This document shows positions 26,683 to 35,179 of a stretch of DNA of 64,000 nucleotides, in pieces (within the stretch, counting starts at the first letter, position 1; every line of letters begins with the position of its first letter). The notes under the pieces were generated by a model that was not told the origin of the DNA, did no database searches, and saw only the letters and a list, made by a program, of their open reading frames with translations. Both the position numbers and the translations under genes were made by a program. The DNA is from an uncultured Tenacibaculum sp. (GTDB lineage Bacteria; Bacteroidota; Bacteroidia; Flavobacteriales; Flavobacteriaceae). The DNA lies in contig CANMWK010000015.1 of assembly GCA_947501615.1 (NCBI GenBank), forward strand, positions 1 to 64,000, in the 5' to 3' direction.

Positions 26683-28014
26683 ATGATGAAAAGATTTTTT
26701 TATATACTTGCTTTGTTTGTAGCATTTCCTTTTTTTGCGCAATACACTGATGTGATAAACTCCAACAGACCTGGTTTTTCTGAGAGTCCATATAGTGTTG
26801 GTATTGGTGTATATCAATTAGAGACTAGTATTTTTCATAGACAATTTGAAGCACAACGACCTATTTTTAGTAATCCGCGCGCTACTGGTTTAGATTTACA
26901 TTTTAGAATGGGAGCTTTTGATGAAAAGTTAGAATTTAGTTTAACAACTGCCATTCAAAGTAATGTATTTGCTTTTACTAATGTATTTCAATCTGAAAGA
27001 TCTCAATTCGGCTTAGGTCAATTCACTATTGGTGCAAAGTATTTAGTGTATAAACCTAAATACCAAGATAAAGGTAAAGAAATTCGCAGTTGGAAAAAGA
27101 GACATTCGTTTGATTGGAAAAGGTGGATTCCTCATGTAGCTGTATATACTGGTGTAAATTTTGGATCATTTTTAAGTGATTTTCACTCCAGAGGTGGTAT
27201 TACTCCAAAAATAGGTGTATTACTTCAAAATGAATTTTCTCACAAACTTAATGTAGTAACAAATATTCACTACAACTATATTTTTGGTTATTTACCTGAA
27301 CTATCTTATGTAGTTACGGGAACTTATAATTTCAATGAAAGATGGTCTGGATTTGCTGAACATCAAGCACTATTCAACAAACAAGAAAACCAAAGTAATT
27401 TAGGAATTGGAGCTGCTTATTTATTCAACAGAAATTTACAAATAAACTCTTCTGTTAGAGCTACATTTCAAGAAGAAAATGTAGGTTTTTATGGTGGTGT
27501 AGGTGTATCTTACAGATTAGATAGACATGTTGATAAATTTGACGAACTAGATGAGTTTGGTAATAAAATAGAAGATGACGAAAAACAAACATACAACAAA
27601 GGTTTCTTTGGAAGAATGTTTGACAAAGTAAAAGGTATCTTCAAGAAAAAAGACAAAACAACTCCGCAACTGGAAGATGGTAAAACAATTGAAGATATTA
27701 GTGAAAAACCTAAAGGTAGAACTCGACAAAAATCTATCTTAGATGATTTAACTAAAAAAGACGAAAAAGCTAAGAAGAAAACTACAAAAGATAAAAAGAA
27801 AGCTAGTAGAAAAAAGCAAAAAGCTGAAGAAAAAGCAAAAAGGAAAGCGCAAAGAGAAAAAGAAAAGGAAGAGAAACGAAAAAAGAAAGAACAAGAAAAA
27901 TTAGAAAAAGAAATAAAAAAGTTAGAAGAAGAACTCAAAAAAGAGGAGGAAAAAGAAAAAAAGAAACAAGAAAAAGACAAGAAAAAAGAAAAAGAGGAAA
28001 AAGAAGACCAATAG
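26683..28014 (+). CDS. Outer membrane transporter-like barrel with a Lys/Glu-rich tail
   Basis: 443 residues from the ATG at 26683 (a second ATG follows at 26686); the signal peptide is MKRFFYILALFVAFPFFAQ. The frame is open back to 26632, but the promoter-like element lies between. Residues 20-280 are beta-rich (INSNRPGFSESPYSVGIGVY, several FG/YG strands), as in transporter-family barrels. From about residue 345 the protein becomes extremely charged, built almost only of Lys, Glu, Arg and Gln for roughly 80 residues, and it ends in EKEDQ. Such a helix would be a rigid rod or a polyanion-binding tail. Function unknown. Confidence 0.75.
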   Translation: MMKRFFYILALFVAFPFFAQYTDVINSNRPGFSESPYSVGIGVYQLETSIFHRQFEAQRPIFSNPRATGLDLHFRMGAFDEKLEFSLTTAIQSNVFAFTNVFQSERSQFGLGQFTIGAKYLVYKPKYQDKGKEIRSWKKRHSFDWKRWIPHVAVYTGVNFGSFLSDFHSRGGITPKIGVLLQNEFSHKLNVVTNIHYNYIFGYLPELSYVVTGTYNFNERWSGFAEHQALFNKQENQSNLGIGAAYLFNRNLQINSSVRATFQEENVGFYGGVGVSYRLDRHVDKFDELDEFGNKIEDDEKQTYNKGFFGRMFDKVKGIFKKKDKTTPQLEDGKTIEDISEKPKGRTRQKSILDDLTKKDEKAKKKTTKDKKKASRKKQKAEEKAKRKAQREKEKEEKRKKKEQEKLEKEIKKLEEELKKEEEKEKKKQEKDKKKEKEEKEDQ

Positions 28015-28032
28015 AAATCATATTTTTGTTTT

Positions 28033-29151
28033 ATGATTCAACTAAAGGAAATAAAAACAAAAAAGGAAATAAAACAGTTTGTTTTATTTCCTTTTTCTCT
28101 ATACAAAGGAAATAAATATTGGGTCCCTCCTATTGTTAAGGATGAAATAAACATTTTTGACAGTACTGTAAATCCTGTTTTTGAACATGCTGATGCTAGA
28201 CTTTTTGTTGCTATCAGAAATAAAAAAATAGTTGGGCGTATTGCTATTATTATTAACAATTATGAAGTACAGCAACAAGGCATAAAAAAGTTACGTTTTG
28301 GTTGGTTTGAAGTAATTGATGATATTGAAGTTACTAGAGTTTTACTTGATAAAGCTAAAGCCATTGGAAAAGAAAACAACCTATCTTTTGTAGAAGGACC
28401 CGTTGGTTTTAATAATTTAGACAAAACGGGAGTTCTAACAGAAGGGTTTGATCATATAGGAACGATGATTACCTGGTATAGCTTGCCTTATTATAAAGAT
28501 CATTTTGAACAATTAGGCTTTGTAAAAGAAAAAGAGTACTTAGAAAATAAATTTGAGTTTAAAAATGAGCAAGCAGAGAAATATGAACGTGCTGGTAATC
28601 TAATTCAAAAAAGGTATAATTTAAAAGAAGTAAATTTTACTTCCACAGCAGCTATTATGCCTTATGTAGACGAAATGTTTGAGTTATTTAGTAAAACGTA
28701 TTCAAAACTTTCTTCATACGTACCTATATCTGATGAACAAATAGCATTCTTTAAAAAGAAATACATATCATTTATCAATCCTGAATATATCAAATTTGTA
28801 TTTGATAGTGAAGGTAAAATGGTTGCTTTTTCTATAATTATGCCTTCATTTGCTAAAGCATTACAAAAAGCAAAAGGGAGGTTATTCCCTTTTGGTATAT
28901 TTCATTTATTGAAAGCAAAAAAGAACGCTGAAAGTGTTATTTTTTATCTTATTGGTGTACATCCTGATTATCAAAACAAAGGTGTAACTGCACTTGTCTT
29001 TAGAGAAAACATTAGAATGTTTATTGAAAAAGGAGTGAAACATTGTATTAGAACTCCAGAATTAGAAGAAAATACCGCAATCAATCAACTTTGGAAAATT
29101 TTTAATCCAGTTACCCACAAAAGAAGAAGAACATATCGATTAAATTTATAA
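28033..29151 (+). CDS. GNAT-fold acyltransferase-like protein
   Basis: 372 residues. The C-terminal part contains FYLIGVHPDYQNKGVTALVF, a GNAT motif A with the Q-x-K-G acyl-CoA pyrophosphate loop. The N-terminal half has the family block FVEGPVGFNNLDKTGVLTEG. Proteins of this kind are common in Bacteroidota and are annotated only as N-acetyltransferase-like. The substrate is unknown. The stop codon overlaps the rsmE ATG by one base (29151), so translation is coupled. Confidence 0.75.
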   Translation: MIQLKEIKTKKEIKQFVLFPFSLYKGNKYWVPPIVKDEINIFDSTVNPVFEHADARLFVAIRNKKIVGRIAIIINNYEVQQQGIKKLRFGWFEVIDDIEVTRVLLDKAKAIGKENNLSFVEGPVGFNNLDKTGVLTEGFDHIGTMITWYSLPYYKDHFEQLGFVKEKEYLENKFEFKNEQAEKYERAGNLIQKRYNLKEVNFTSTAAIMPYVDEMFELFSKTYSKLSSYVPISDEQIAFFKKKYISFINPEYIKFVFDSEGKMVAFSIIMPSFAKALQKAKGRLFPFGIFHLLKAKKNAESVIFYLIGVHPDYQNKGVTALVFRENIRMFIEKGVKHCIRTPELEENTAINQLWKIFNPVTHKRRRTYRLNL

Positions 29152-29858
29152 TGCAACTTTTTTATAATCCTACAATTACATTAGATACTAAAGAAATTCT
29201 TTTCAATAAAGAAGAGAGTCGTCATATCATAAAAGTACTTCGAAAAACGACAGATGATTTATTAACTATAACCAATGGAAATGGTTTCGTTTTTACAGCT
29301 GCTATTGTAGTTCCTAGTGACAAAAAATGTATAGCTAAGATTACAAAATATGAAGAAAAACCTAAAAATTGGACATATAACCTTCATATTGCTATTGCAC
29401 CTACTAAAAATATTGATCGTTTAGAATGGTTTATTGAAAAAGCTACTGAAATTGGTATTGATGAAATCACCCCAATTTTATGTCAAAATTCAGAAAGGAA
29501 AATTGTAAAACCTGAAAGGTTACATAAAATTATGATTGCTGCCATGAAGCAATCGTTAAAGTTTAATGCAGTAAAAATAAATCCTATAATTAAACTTAAA
29601 GATTTCATAGAAGTTAATAAAAAAGAGGATATCTTTATTGCTCATTGCATTCCTTCAGAAAAAATAAGTCTTAAAAACAGCTCTATTTCATCAGATAATA
29701 TTGTAATCTTAATTGGACCTGAAGGAGATTTTTCTCAAGAAGAAGTTACATTGGCTCTAGATGCTGGTTTTAAACCTATAACTCTAGGAAATAGTAGATT
29801 AAGAACAGAAACTGCAGCATTAACTGCAGTACAACAAATTAATTTTTTGCATTTTTAA
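29151..29858 (+). CDS. rsmE: 16S rRNA (uracil-1498-N3)-methyltransferase
   Basis: 235 residues, normal length. RsmE is a SPOUT (knotted) SAM-dependent enzyme that methylates U1498 in the decoding site of 16S rRNA. An N-terminal PUA-like part (1-70) with SRHIIKVLRK precedes the SPOUT domain, which has ATEIGIDEITPILCQNSER, LIGPEGDFSQEEV and the knot segment TLGNSRLRTETAA. It is translationally coupled to the GNAT-like gene. The following DUF4159 gene is separated from it by an AraC regulator and the small-RNA region, which may be an insertion between commonly linked genes. Confidence 0.95.
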   Translation: MQLFYNPTITLDTKEILFNKEESRHIIKVLRKTTDDLLTITNGNGFVFTAAIVVPSDKKCIAKITKYEEKPKNWTYNLHIAIAPTKNIDRLEWFIEKATEIGIDEITPILCQNSERKIVKPERLHKIMIAAMKQSLKFNAVKINPIIKLKDFIEVNKKEDIFIAHCIPSEKISLKNSSISSDNIVILIGPEGDFSQEEVTLALDAGFKPITLGNSRLRTETAALTAVQQINFLHF

Positions 29859-30021
29859 ATTTACCCATACATAATTCCAAAAACACTAAATCTTTGGTTA
29901 TCAAATCAAAACAAAAAACAGGTGTTCTAAATTTTGGGGAAAAGTACCTTATCTATAAATTTTATTAAACGATTTATTTTATTAAATTTATGATCCCCTA
30001 ACCCCAACCAAAGATCAATTT

Positions 30022-31170
30022 ATGCTACTAGCATTTAACATAACAGATATTTTTAATGTTTTTTTACTTGGAAGTGCTCTAATAGGCTTTTGCTTAAGTT
30101 TATTAATGTTCTTTTCTAAATATGGAAAAAATAAAAGTTTACTATTTCTAAATTTAATGATTTTAACTATTGCCTTAAACAATTTTCAATCTTGGGCTTT
30201 AGCTTTAAATCTCTTTCAACATAAATTTATGCTAGGTTATATTCAAATTCCTTGGCATTTTTTAAGTGGACCCTTTTTTTACGCTTTCCTGGTACATTAT
30301 TTAGATATAGCAGATCAGCAAAAGGAACTCTTGAAGTATTTTATTTTAGTTTTCTCTGTAATGTGTATTGCACAAATAAGTTTTGTTATCTATTATGGAG
30401 ACAGCGGTACTGTAGAAGAACTAAATTACACATATGAAAGGTATACATCAATTGAAGAACTCATTAGTTTTATTAGTTCGATAAGTATTTTTGTGTATTC
30501 ATATTATATATTAAGAAAAAAAGAACGTCTATTTGAAAAAATACTTTCTTTTGATAATCTAAAATGGATCTACAACTTTTTTAAACTAACTGGCTTTGTA
30601 TACTTCTTATGGGTTTTTGCCTTATTTATTAAGTTTAGTTTAAATTTTTCTGGTTTTATCTACTCTTATTATCCATTACGTGTTTCTACTACAATAATTA
30701 TTTTTATTCTAGGTTATCAGGGATTAAAATATTTAAGAATCCTAAAAGAAAGAAAACATATTAGAGAGGAAATAGAAGAAAGTGAAAATACAATAAAGGA
30801 TGATAATTCTGAAAAAGATACGCTTTCTAAATATGAAGAACACTTTTTGCATGTAGATTCTTTTGTTAAAAGCAATAAAAAATACCTACAACCTAAATAC
30901 ACACTTCATAATCTTTCTAAAGATGTAAACATAGGAACAAGTACTTTGTCTGCCATAATTAATAATAATGCAAAAAAGAGTTTTGTAGATTATATTAATG
31001 AAATGCGGGTTGAACAGGCTAAAAAATTTTTACTTAACCCTAAATATGAAGGATATACAATTGCTTCCATAGGATTAGAATCTGGTTTTAATTCTAAATC
31101 TGCTTTTTATGATGTTTTTAAAAAACATTCAGGTTGTACACCTTTGGCCTTTAAAAACGCAAATCTTTAA
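30022..31170 (+). CDS. Membrane-bound AraC family regulator
   Basis: 382 residues. The N-terminal 235 residues form about seven hydrophobic helices (e.g. IFNVFLLGSALIGFCLSLLM), and after a charged linker the C-terminal 100 residues are an AraC-type DNA-binding domain (YTLHNLSKDVNIGTSTLSAI, IASIGLESGFNSKSAFYDVF, GCTPLAFKN). No signal peptide; the DNA-binding end is cytoplasmic. Such seven-helix AraC proteins act as one-component membrane sensors. Immediately downstream are two repeated promoter-like modules (31199 and 31403), which are its most obvious candidate targets. Confidence 0.85.
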   Translation: MLLAFNITDIFNVFLLGSALIGFCLSLLMFFSKYGKNKSLLFLNLMILTIALNNFQSWALALNLFQHKFMLGYIQIPWHFLSGPFFYAFLVHYLDIADQQKELLKYFILVFSVMCIAQISFVIYYGDSGTVEELNYTYERYTSIEELISFISSISIFVYSYYILRKKERLFEKILSFDNLKWIYNFFKLTGFVYFLWVFALFIKFSLNFSGFIYSYYPLRVSTTIIIFILGYQGLKYLRILKERKHIREEIEESENTIKDDNSEKDTLSKYEEHFLHVDSFVKSNKKYLQPKYTLHNLSKDVNIGTSTLSAIINNNAKKSFVDYINEMRVEQAKKFLLNPKYEGYTIASIGLESGFNSKSAFYDVFKKHSGCTPLAFKNANL

Positions 31171-31198
31171 GATATAACTACTTAAATTAGTCCAGATT

Positions 31199-31251
31199 CA
31201 TCCAGATTATATGTTTTAGGACTATTATTTACCTACTCAAGAGTATATTTG
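31199..31251 (+). promoter_or_regulatory. Repeated promoter module, copy 1
   Basis: CATCCAGA-N4-ATGTTTTAGGA (31199-31221), then exactly 22 nt, then TATATTTG (31244-31251), a perfect Bacteroidota -7 element. TCCAGATT is also repeated at 31191 and 31201, and TAGTCC/GGACTA flank the module as an inverted repeat. Copy 2 lies 204 bp downstream with identical spacing. Confidence 0.55.
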
Positions 31252-31257
31252 ATGTAT

Positions 31258-31384
31258 AGATATTCAACATAATCATACTTTTATATATGCTATGTTGCAT
31301 ATTTAATACCGTATATAGAGAGTTTTTACTCTCTATGAAGAGGGAAAAGCCAAAACACTGTTTTTATAAACAGTGTTTTTTTTA
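31258..31384 (+). ncRNA. Putative small RNA, twin 1
   Basis: Inferred transcript of about 125 nt from the copy 1 promoter to the terminator. It has no plausible ORF. It contains an 8-bp hairpin (TAGAGAGT at 31316-31323, ACTCTCTA at 31328-31335), then 16 nt, then the terminator stem at 31352-31379 with a T run. The same order of elements recurs in twin 2. The exact start is not known. Confidence 0.45.
31352..31384 (+). terminator. Intrinsic terminator of twin 1
   Basis: AAAACACTGTTT (31352-31363) pairs with AAACAGTGTTTT (31368-31379), short loop, followed by eight or more Ts. A strong intrinsic terminator. Confidence 0.9.
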
Positions 31385-31394
31385 TATAAAGTTG

Positions 31395-31455
31395 TCCTAA
31401 AACATCCAGAAACCATGTTTTAGGAGTCTGTAAACAAATAAGTTACATATATTTA
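31395..31455 (+). promoter_or_regulatory. Repeated promoter module, copy 2
   Basis: CATCCAGA-N4-ATGTTTTAGGA (31403-31425), then exactly 22 nt, then TATATTTA (31448-31455), one base off TAnnTTTG. Here the module is part of a perfect 11-bp inverted repeat, TCCTAAAACAT (31395-31405) and ATGTTTTAGGA (31415-31425), suited to a dimeric regulator. Confidence 0.5.
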
Positions 31456-31461
31456 CAAACG

Positions 31462-31556
31462 AAAACTTACATAAACCAGTAAATATATTTAGGGATTAAT
31501 ATTTACTACTTTCTTCACAAAAAAAACACCGTTTGAAGGGAACGGTGTTTTTTTTA
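31462..31556 (+). ncRNA. Putative small RNA, twin 2
   Basis: Inferred transcript of about 95 nt from copy 2 to the terminator. It has no plausible ORF. It contains a 9-bp hairpin (AGTAAATAT at 31478-31486, ATATTTACT at 31499-31507), then 15 nt, then the terminator stem at 31523-31551. The hairpin sequences differ from twin 1 but the layout is the same. Whether it is a free RNA or a leader read into the DUF4159 gene at 31584 is unclear. Confidence 0.4.
31523..31556 (+). terminator. Intrinsic terminator of twin 2
   Basis: AAAACACCGTT (31523-31533) pairs with AACGGTGTTTT (31541-31551), 7-nt loop, then a T run. It lies only 28 nt before the DUF4159 ATG. Confidence 0.9.
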
Positions 31557-31583
31557 TATCTTAGTTACTTGTTTTAATATGAT

Positions 31584-32225
31584 ATGAGATTTTTATATAT
31601 CCTTTTAATTGTTAGTTCTTATCTAACTAGTAATGCGCAACAAATAGGTGTTTTAAAGTATGGCGGCGGCGGCGATTGGTATTCAAATCCAACATCCTTA
31701 CCTAACTTAGTCAAGTTTAGTAATAGTAGTACTAAAGCTTCTATTGATAGCACAATAGCTACAGTAACACCTGATAGTGAAGACTTATTTAGTTTACCTA
31801 TAGTTTTTTTAACAGGTCATGGAAATGTTTATTTTGATGATAGTGCTGTAGAAAACCTAAGAAAATATCTTGTTTCAGGTGGCTTTCTACATATTTCTGA
31901 CAATTATGGATTAGATAAATACATAAGGCGAGAAATGAAAAAAGTTTTCCCTAAACTTGATTTTCAAGAAATTCCTAATTCTCACCCTATTTATCATCAG
32001 ACATTTAATTTCCCAAAAGGACTTCCAAAAATTCATGAACATGATAAAAAAGCGCCACAAGGTTTTGGTTTATTTTATGAAGGCCGATTAATTGTTTTTT
32101 ATGATTACGAAAGTGATTTAAGTGATGGTTGGGAAGATGAAGTAATACACAACAATCCTAAAGAAACAAGAATGAAAGCTCTAAAAATGGGAGCTAACAT
32201 TATTGAATATGCTTTTAAGAATTAG
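31584..32225 (+). CDS. DUF4159 domain protein, exported
   Basis: 213 residues with a signal peptide (MRFLYILLIVSSYLTSNAQ). The mature part contains IGVLKYGGGGDWYSNPTSL, FLTGHGNVYFDDSAVENLRK and GGFLHISDNYGLDKYIRREM, the signatures of DUF4159, a flavodoxin/GATase-like fold. It also occurs fused or linked to BatA-like von Willebrand proteins in other phyla, but no such gene is here. Function unknown. It sits right after the twin-2 terminator, so its own transcription must start very close to the gene or depend on readthrough. Confidence 0.85.
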   Translation: MRFLYILLIVSSYLTSNAQQIGVLKYGGGGDWYSNPTSLPNLVKFSNSSTKASIDSTIATVTPDSEDLFSLPIVFLTGHGNVYFDDSAVENLRKYLVSGGFLHISDNYGLDKYIRREMKKVFPKLDFQEIPNSHPIYHQTFNFPKGLPKIHEHDKKAPQGFGLFYEGRLIVFYDYESDLSDGWEDEVIHNNPKETRMKALKMGANIIEYAFKN

Positions 32226-32326
32226 TAGTACTTTTTCTCTCATAAAAGCTCTAGGTATTAAATGACCTTGTTTCACGAAATTTTCATCTGTAATCTGTAT
32301 TAAAATGATACTTTATAAGTTTAAAC

Positions 32327-33226
32327 CTAAACATGGGGCACATTACTTAATTTAATCTCTAACTTTCTACCCAAAATTCCTTTTCCTCCAGCCATTAAGT
32401 TTATTATTTTTCCATTTTCGACTCGTAAGTTGACAACAATTAAAGAAGGAGATGGTTCATTCATAAATTTTCCTTGCTGAATTTTAAAACTATCTTTCTC
32501 TATTTTAAGTATATCGAATAAATAACAACTAAGAGGACCAGCTGCCATACCTGTTCCTGCTTCTTCTAGTATTCCATATCGTGGTCCAAACATTCTAGAA
32601 GTAGCATCATAATTACTTTCTTTTGTTTCTTTTGAAAAAACATAGAAACCAATTAAGTCGAACATTTCACTAATTTCAGATATTAAATCAAAATTAGGTG
32701 TTATGGCTTTTAAAACTTCTTCACTCTTAACTGGAATAAGAATAAATGAATTTCCTGTATTAACTAATTTAATTGGAGCATTAGACATCAACTCGTTTTT
32801 TGTTAATCCAAGAGATTTTAAAATCATATTTTCTTTTTCGTTCACATCAACATATTTTGGTGCTAATTGTTCCATAAACGCTAAATCACCTACTATTTTT
32901 ATTTTTCGTTTTCCATCTATAGTTTCCTTAGAGGAATTTTCATTTTTTAAAGCACCTATTTGCTTTAAGTATGAAAATGTAGCCACTGTAGCATGTCCGC
33001 AATGTGCAATTTGTTTTGTAGGTGTAAAAAAATCTAGTTTAAAATCCTCTTTTTTAGATTCAGACACAAAAGCAGTTTCAGATAAACCTACTTTTTTTGA
33101 GATCTCTAATTTTTCTAGATTAGATAAATTGTCTGCATTTAATACAACACCTGCTGGGTTTCCCCCCTTTCCATTTACAGCAAATGCATTTAGAATTTGA
33201 ACTGTTACATATTTCGAATTGTCCAT
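32327..33226 (-). CDS. PhzF family isomerase/epimerase-like protein
   Basis: 299 residues, two-lobed diaminopimelate-epimerase-like fold. FAVNGKGGNPAGVVL near 14-28, SETAFVSES with the conserved catalytic glutamate, TPTKQIAHCGHATVATF and AGTGMAAGPL are the PhzF signatures. PhzF itself isomerises dihydro-hydroxyanthranilate in phenazine synthesis, but most members, including this lone copy, have unknown substrates. It is downstream of the sigma factor gene on the same strand (65-nt gap) and could be cotranscribed with it. Confidence 0.9.
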   Translation of the reverse strand: MDNSKYVTVQILNAFAVNGKGGNPAGVVLNADNLSNLEKLEISKKVGLSETAFVSESKKEDFKLDFFTPTKQIAHCGHATVATFSYLKQIGALKNENSSKETIDGKRKIKIVGDLAFMEQLAPKYVDVNEKENMILKSLGLTKNELMSNAPIKLVNTGNSFILIPVKSEEVLKAITPNFDLISEISEMFDLIGFYVFSKETKESNYDATSRMFGPRYGILEEAGTGMAAGPLSCYLFDILKIEKDSFKIQQGKFMNEPSPSLIVVNLRVENGKIINLMAGGKGILGRKLEIKLSNVPHV

Positions 33227-33291
33227 CTTTGATATTTTTAGGTTATATCAGATAGACGTAATTAACTATAAAAAGACGTTATTATTTGGAA

Positions 33292-33819
33292 TTATTTTTC
33301 AAAATCTAATAATTTCCCTGTAATATCGGAAGTGACATTAGGGCAATTTAAAATATTATCTTTCAAAATTTCTCTAGCTTTTTGAACTCTAGACTTTGTA
33401 CCAGAGTATGATATATTTAAATGCTTTGCTAATTCTTTTTGCGTATAATTTTTGAAAGAGGTTAAAATAATAGCCTCTTTATGATTAAAAGAAAGGTTTT
33501 CAATTTTTTGATTTATACAATTTGTAAGTTTAGAATAATGAAAACTTTGCTCTTCAGTTTCAGGAATATCAACATCATTAATTGAGATGTTTTCTTTTTT
33601 TATCTTACGGTAATAATCAATAATCGTATTTCTAGTAATTTGATAAATCCAAGATGTAAGTTTGGAAGTATGATGTAATTGATTGATTTTAGTTTGTATT
33701 TTTAAGAATACATCTTGATGAATGTCCTTTGATGTCTGTTCATCTTTTACTCTTCCTAAAATGAACTTATAAAGCTCTTCATTAAGATCAATCCAAATAG
33801 CATTAATTTTAGTTTCCAT
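33292..33819 (-). CDS. ECF-type RNA polymerase sigma factor, SigZ-like
   Basis: 175 residues: region 2 (LYKFILGRVKDEQTSKDIHQ, DVFLKIQTKINQL, TSWIYQITRNTIIDYYRKIK) and region 4 (LSFNHKEAIILTSFKNYTQK, LAKHLNISYSGTKSRVQKAR), as in ECF sigma factors. The short C-terminal tail with NCPNVTSD resembles the SigZ group. No anti-sigma factor gene with a membrane helix is adjacent. The PhzF gene is directly downstream and is the closest candidate target. Confidence 0.88.
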   Translation of the reverse strand: METKINAIWIDLNEELYKFILGRVKDEQTSKDIHQDVFLKIQTKINQLHHTSKLTSWIYQITRNTIIDYYRKIKKENISINDVDIPETEEQSFHYSKLTNCINQKIENLSFNHKEAIILTSFKNYTQKELAKHLNISYSGTKSRVQKAREILKDNILNCPNVTSDITGKLLDFEK

Positions 33820-34058
33820 AGTATTAGTTTTTAAAACTTACACATAACTTTATATATAAGGTTCTTAGTAAAAAATGATAAAGCTTTGTTTTTATTTAAG
33901 CAGATAAAAGATATAAAATAATTATATCTTTTCAATAAAAATGTAGAAGATCTACTAAAAACTATGAATTTTAATAGTACTTACCTTAGTATTTGACAAA
34001 AATCTTTAAATAATTTTTCTAGCATCAGGTCAAACCTTTTTACTATCGCAGCACTTAC

Positions 34059-34619
34059 TTATTTTTCATAGCTCACTATTATGTTTAGTTGAGACCATTT
34101 CTCTTTCCATCTTTTTTTATCGATTCTAATATTATATACATCAAAATCAACTTGAGGAGTGGGCATTACAATCAGGTTAAATAAATCTGAAATTCCGTAT
34201 GGAGCTATATACGCTATTTGATTCTTAGCACTTAATTTTATTGCTATAGATGTTGCTGTTTCAGGCCAAAAAGAAATAGCTTCATAACAATTAGTGTATT
34301 GTTTATGTCCATTTCTTAAATGCATTCTTGCTTGATTTTTAACAGACCAGTTTCTACTAGAGTCAATAGCCTTTAATTTATTTTCAATTTCTCTATCATA
34401 TACTTTATTTATCTTTAATTTATCAAAATATATTACATCAATATCATTGAGTTCTGTTTTATCTTTTCCGTGTAGTGTATCCCAAATTTTATTTCTAACA
34501 AAACCTGCTCCAACCCAACAATCATTTAGATTTAAATTTCTGACAATCTCCAAGACATTAATCATCTCAAAATCATTTTCTATAATTTGGATAAATTCAG
34601 CTTCAAAGTTTTCAATCAT
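34059..34619 (-). CDS. Nucleotidyltransferase-like protein
   Basis: 186 residues. The start NLNDCWVGAGFVRNKIWDTL followed by LNDIDVIYFD contains the G-[GA]-x(n)-D-x-D pattern of the nucleotidyltransferase superfamily (family with DUF925-type members). MHLRNGHKQYTNCYEAISFW and TATSIAIKLS are further conserved parts. The members of this family are probable nucleotidyltransferases with no proven substrate. It stands alone, with 239 bp of non-coding sequence to the sigma factor gene. Confidence 0.78.
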   Translation of the reverse strand: MIENFEAEFIQIIENDFEMINVLEIVRNLNLNDCWVGAGFVRNKIWDTLHGKDKTELNDIDVIYFDKLKINKVYDREIENKLKAIDSSRNWSVKNQARMHLRNGHKQYTNCYEAISFWPETATSIAIKLSAKNQIAYIAPYGISDLFNLIVMPTPQVDFDVYNIRIDKKRWKEKWSQLNIIVSYEK

Positions 34620-34709
34620 TTTTGTAAATAGATGTAAAGGAATTATGTTGATTTTATAAAAACGGTATCATATGTTTTATCTATTCTTATAATTCCGTTT
34701 TTTAATTGA

Positions 34710-35179
34710 TTAAATTCTATTTTTATTATTTATTTCATTTGATTCAACCTTCAACTTAAGATCCATCAATCTTTGTTTCACATTTGAATTTAGATTTCTC
34801 TTTATCATACCATTAAAAAGACTAAATGGAAAACGCAATTGAAATGAATACAAAAAAGTAACTTCTGTCAAGTCCGCTTTGATTTCCTTAAATCTCCAAG
34901 ATCCTAGAAATGACTTAAACATAAATGGCCCTTTAGTCATTTTAATTGCTGTGGTTTTTGGTCTATTATAAGTTATGTATTCAGTACCATTCCAAGTCCA
35001 TTTTTTGCAACACAATACGCTTTCACTCCTTTGTCCGCTTTTATTGCACCTTCAATTAAGTCTGCTTTCTTAAGAAAAGTATCCCAATGCAATCGTTGAC
35101 TGTAATCCTGAGTAAAATCAAAAACTATTTCAGGAATACAATTAATTTTGATAGTTTGTTCAAATTTTATATTCTTCAT
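34710..35179 (-). pseudogene. SRPBCC family protein gene broken by a frameshift
   Basis: Two overlapping frames together make one SRPBCC (START-like) protein. The first, from the ATG at 35179, has FEQTIKINCIPEIVFDFTQD and ends AKNGLGMVLNT at 34973. The second continues in another frame with TEYITYNRPKTTAIKMTKG and FKSFLGSWRFKEIKADLTEV to 34710. The switch is at about 34985-34990, where one missing base restores the reading GLGM-x-TEYITYN. Each half alone is too short to fold as a SRPBCC domain (about 140-150 residues). Loss by a 1-bp deletion is most likely; a sequencing error cannot be excluded. Confidence 0.75.

Noticed and set aside
27510-27980. Minus-strand frames of 156 and 60 codons opposite the Lys/Glu tail
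   Set aside because: They are the Ser/Phe-rich antisense of a lysine/glutamate-rich coding region, a known compositional artefact.
31258-31522. Hidden peptide genes (for example ribosomally made peptide precursors) in the small-RNA region
   Set aside because: The only ATG-started frames are under ten codons and have no ribosome-site or leader-like sequence, so a non-coding RNA fits better.
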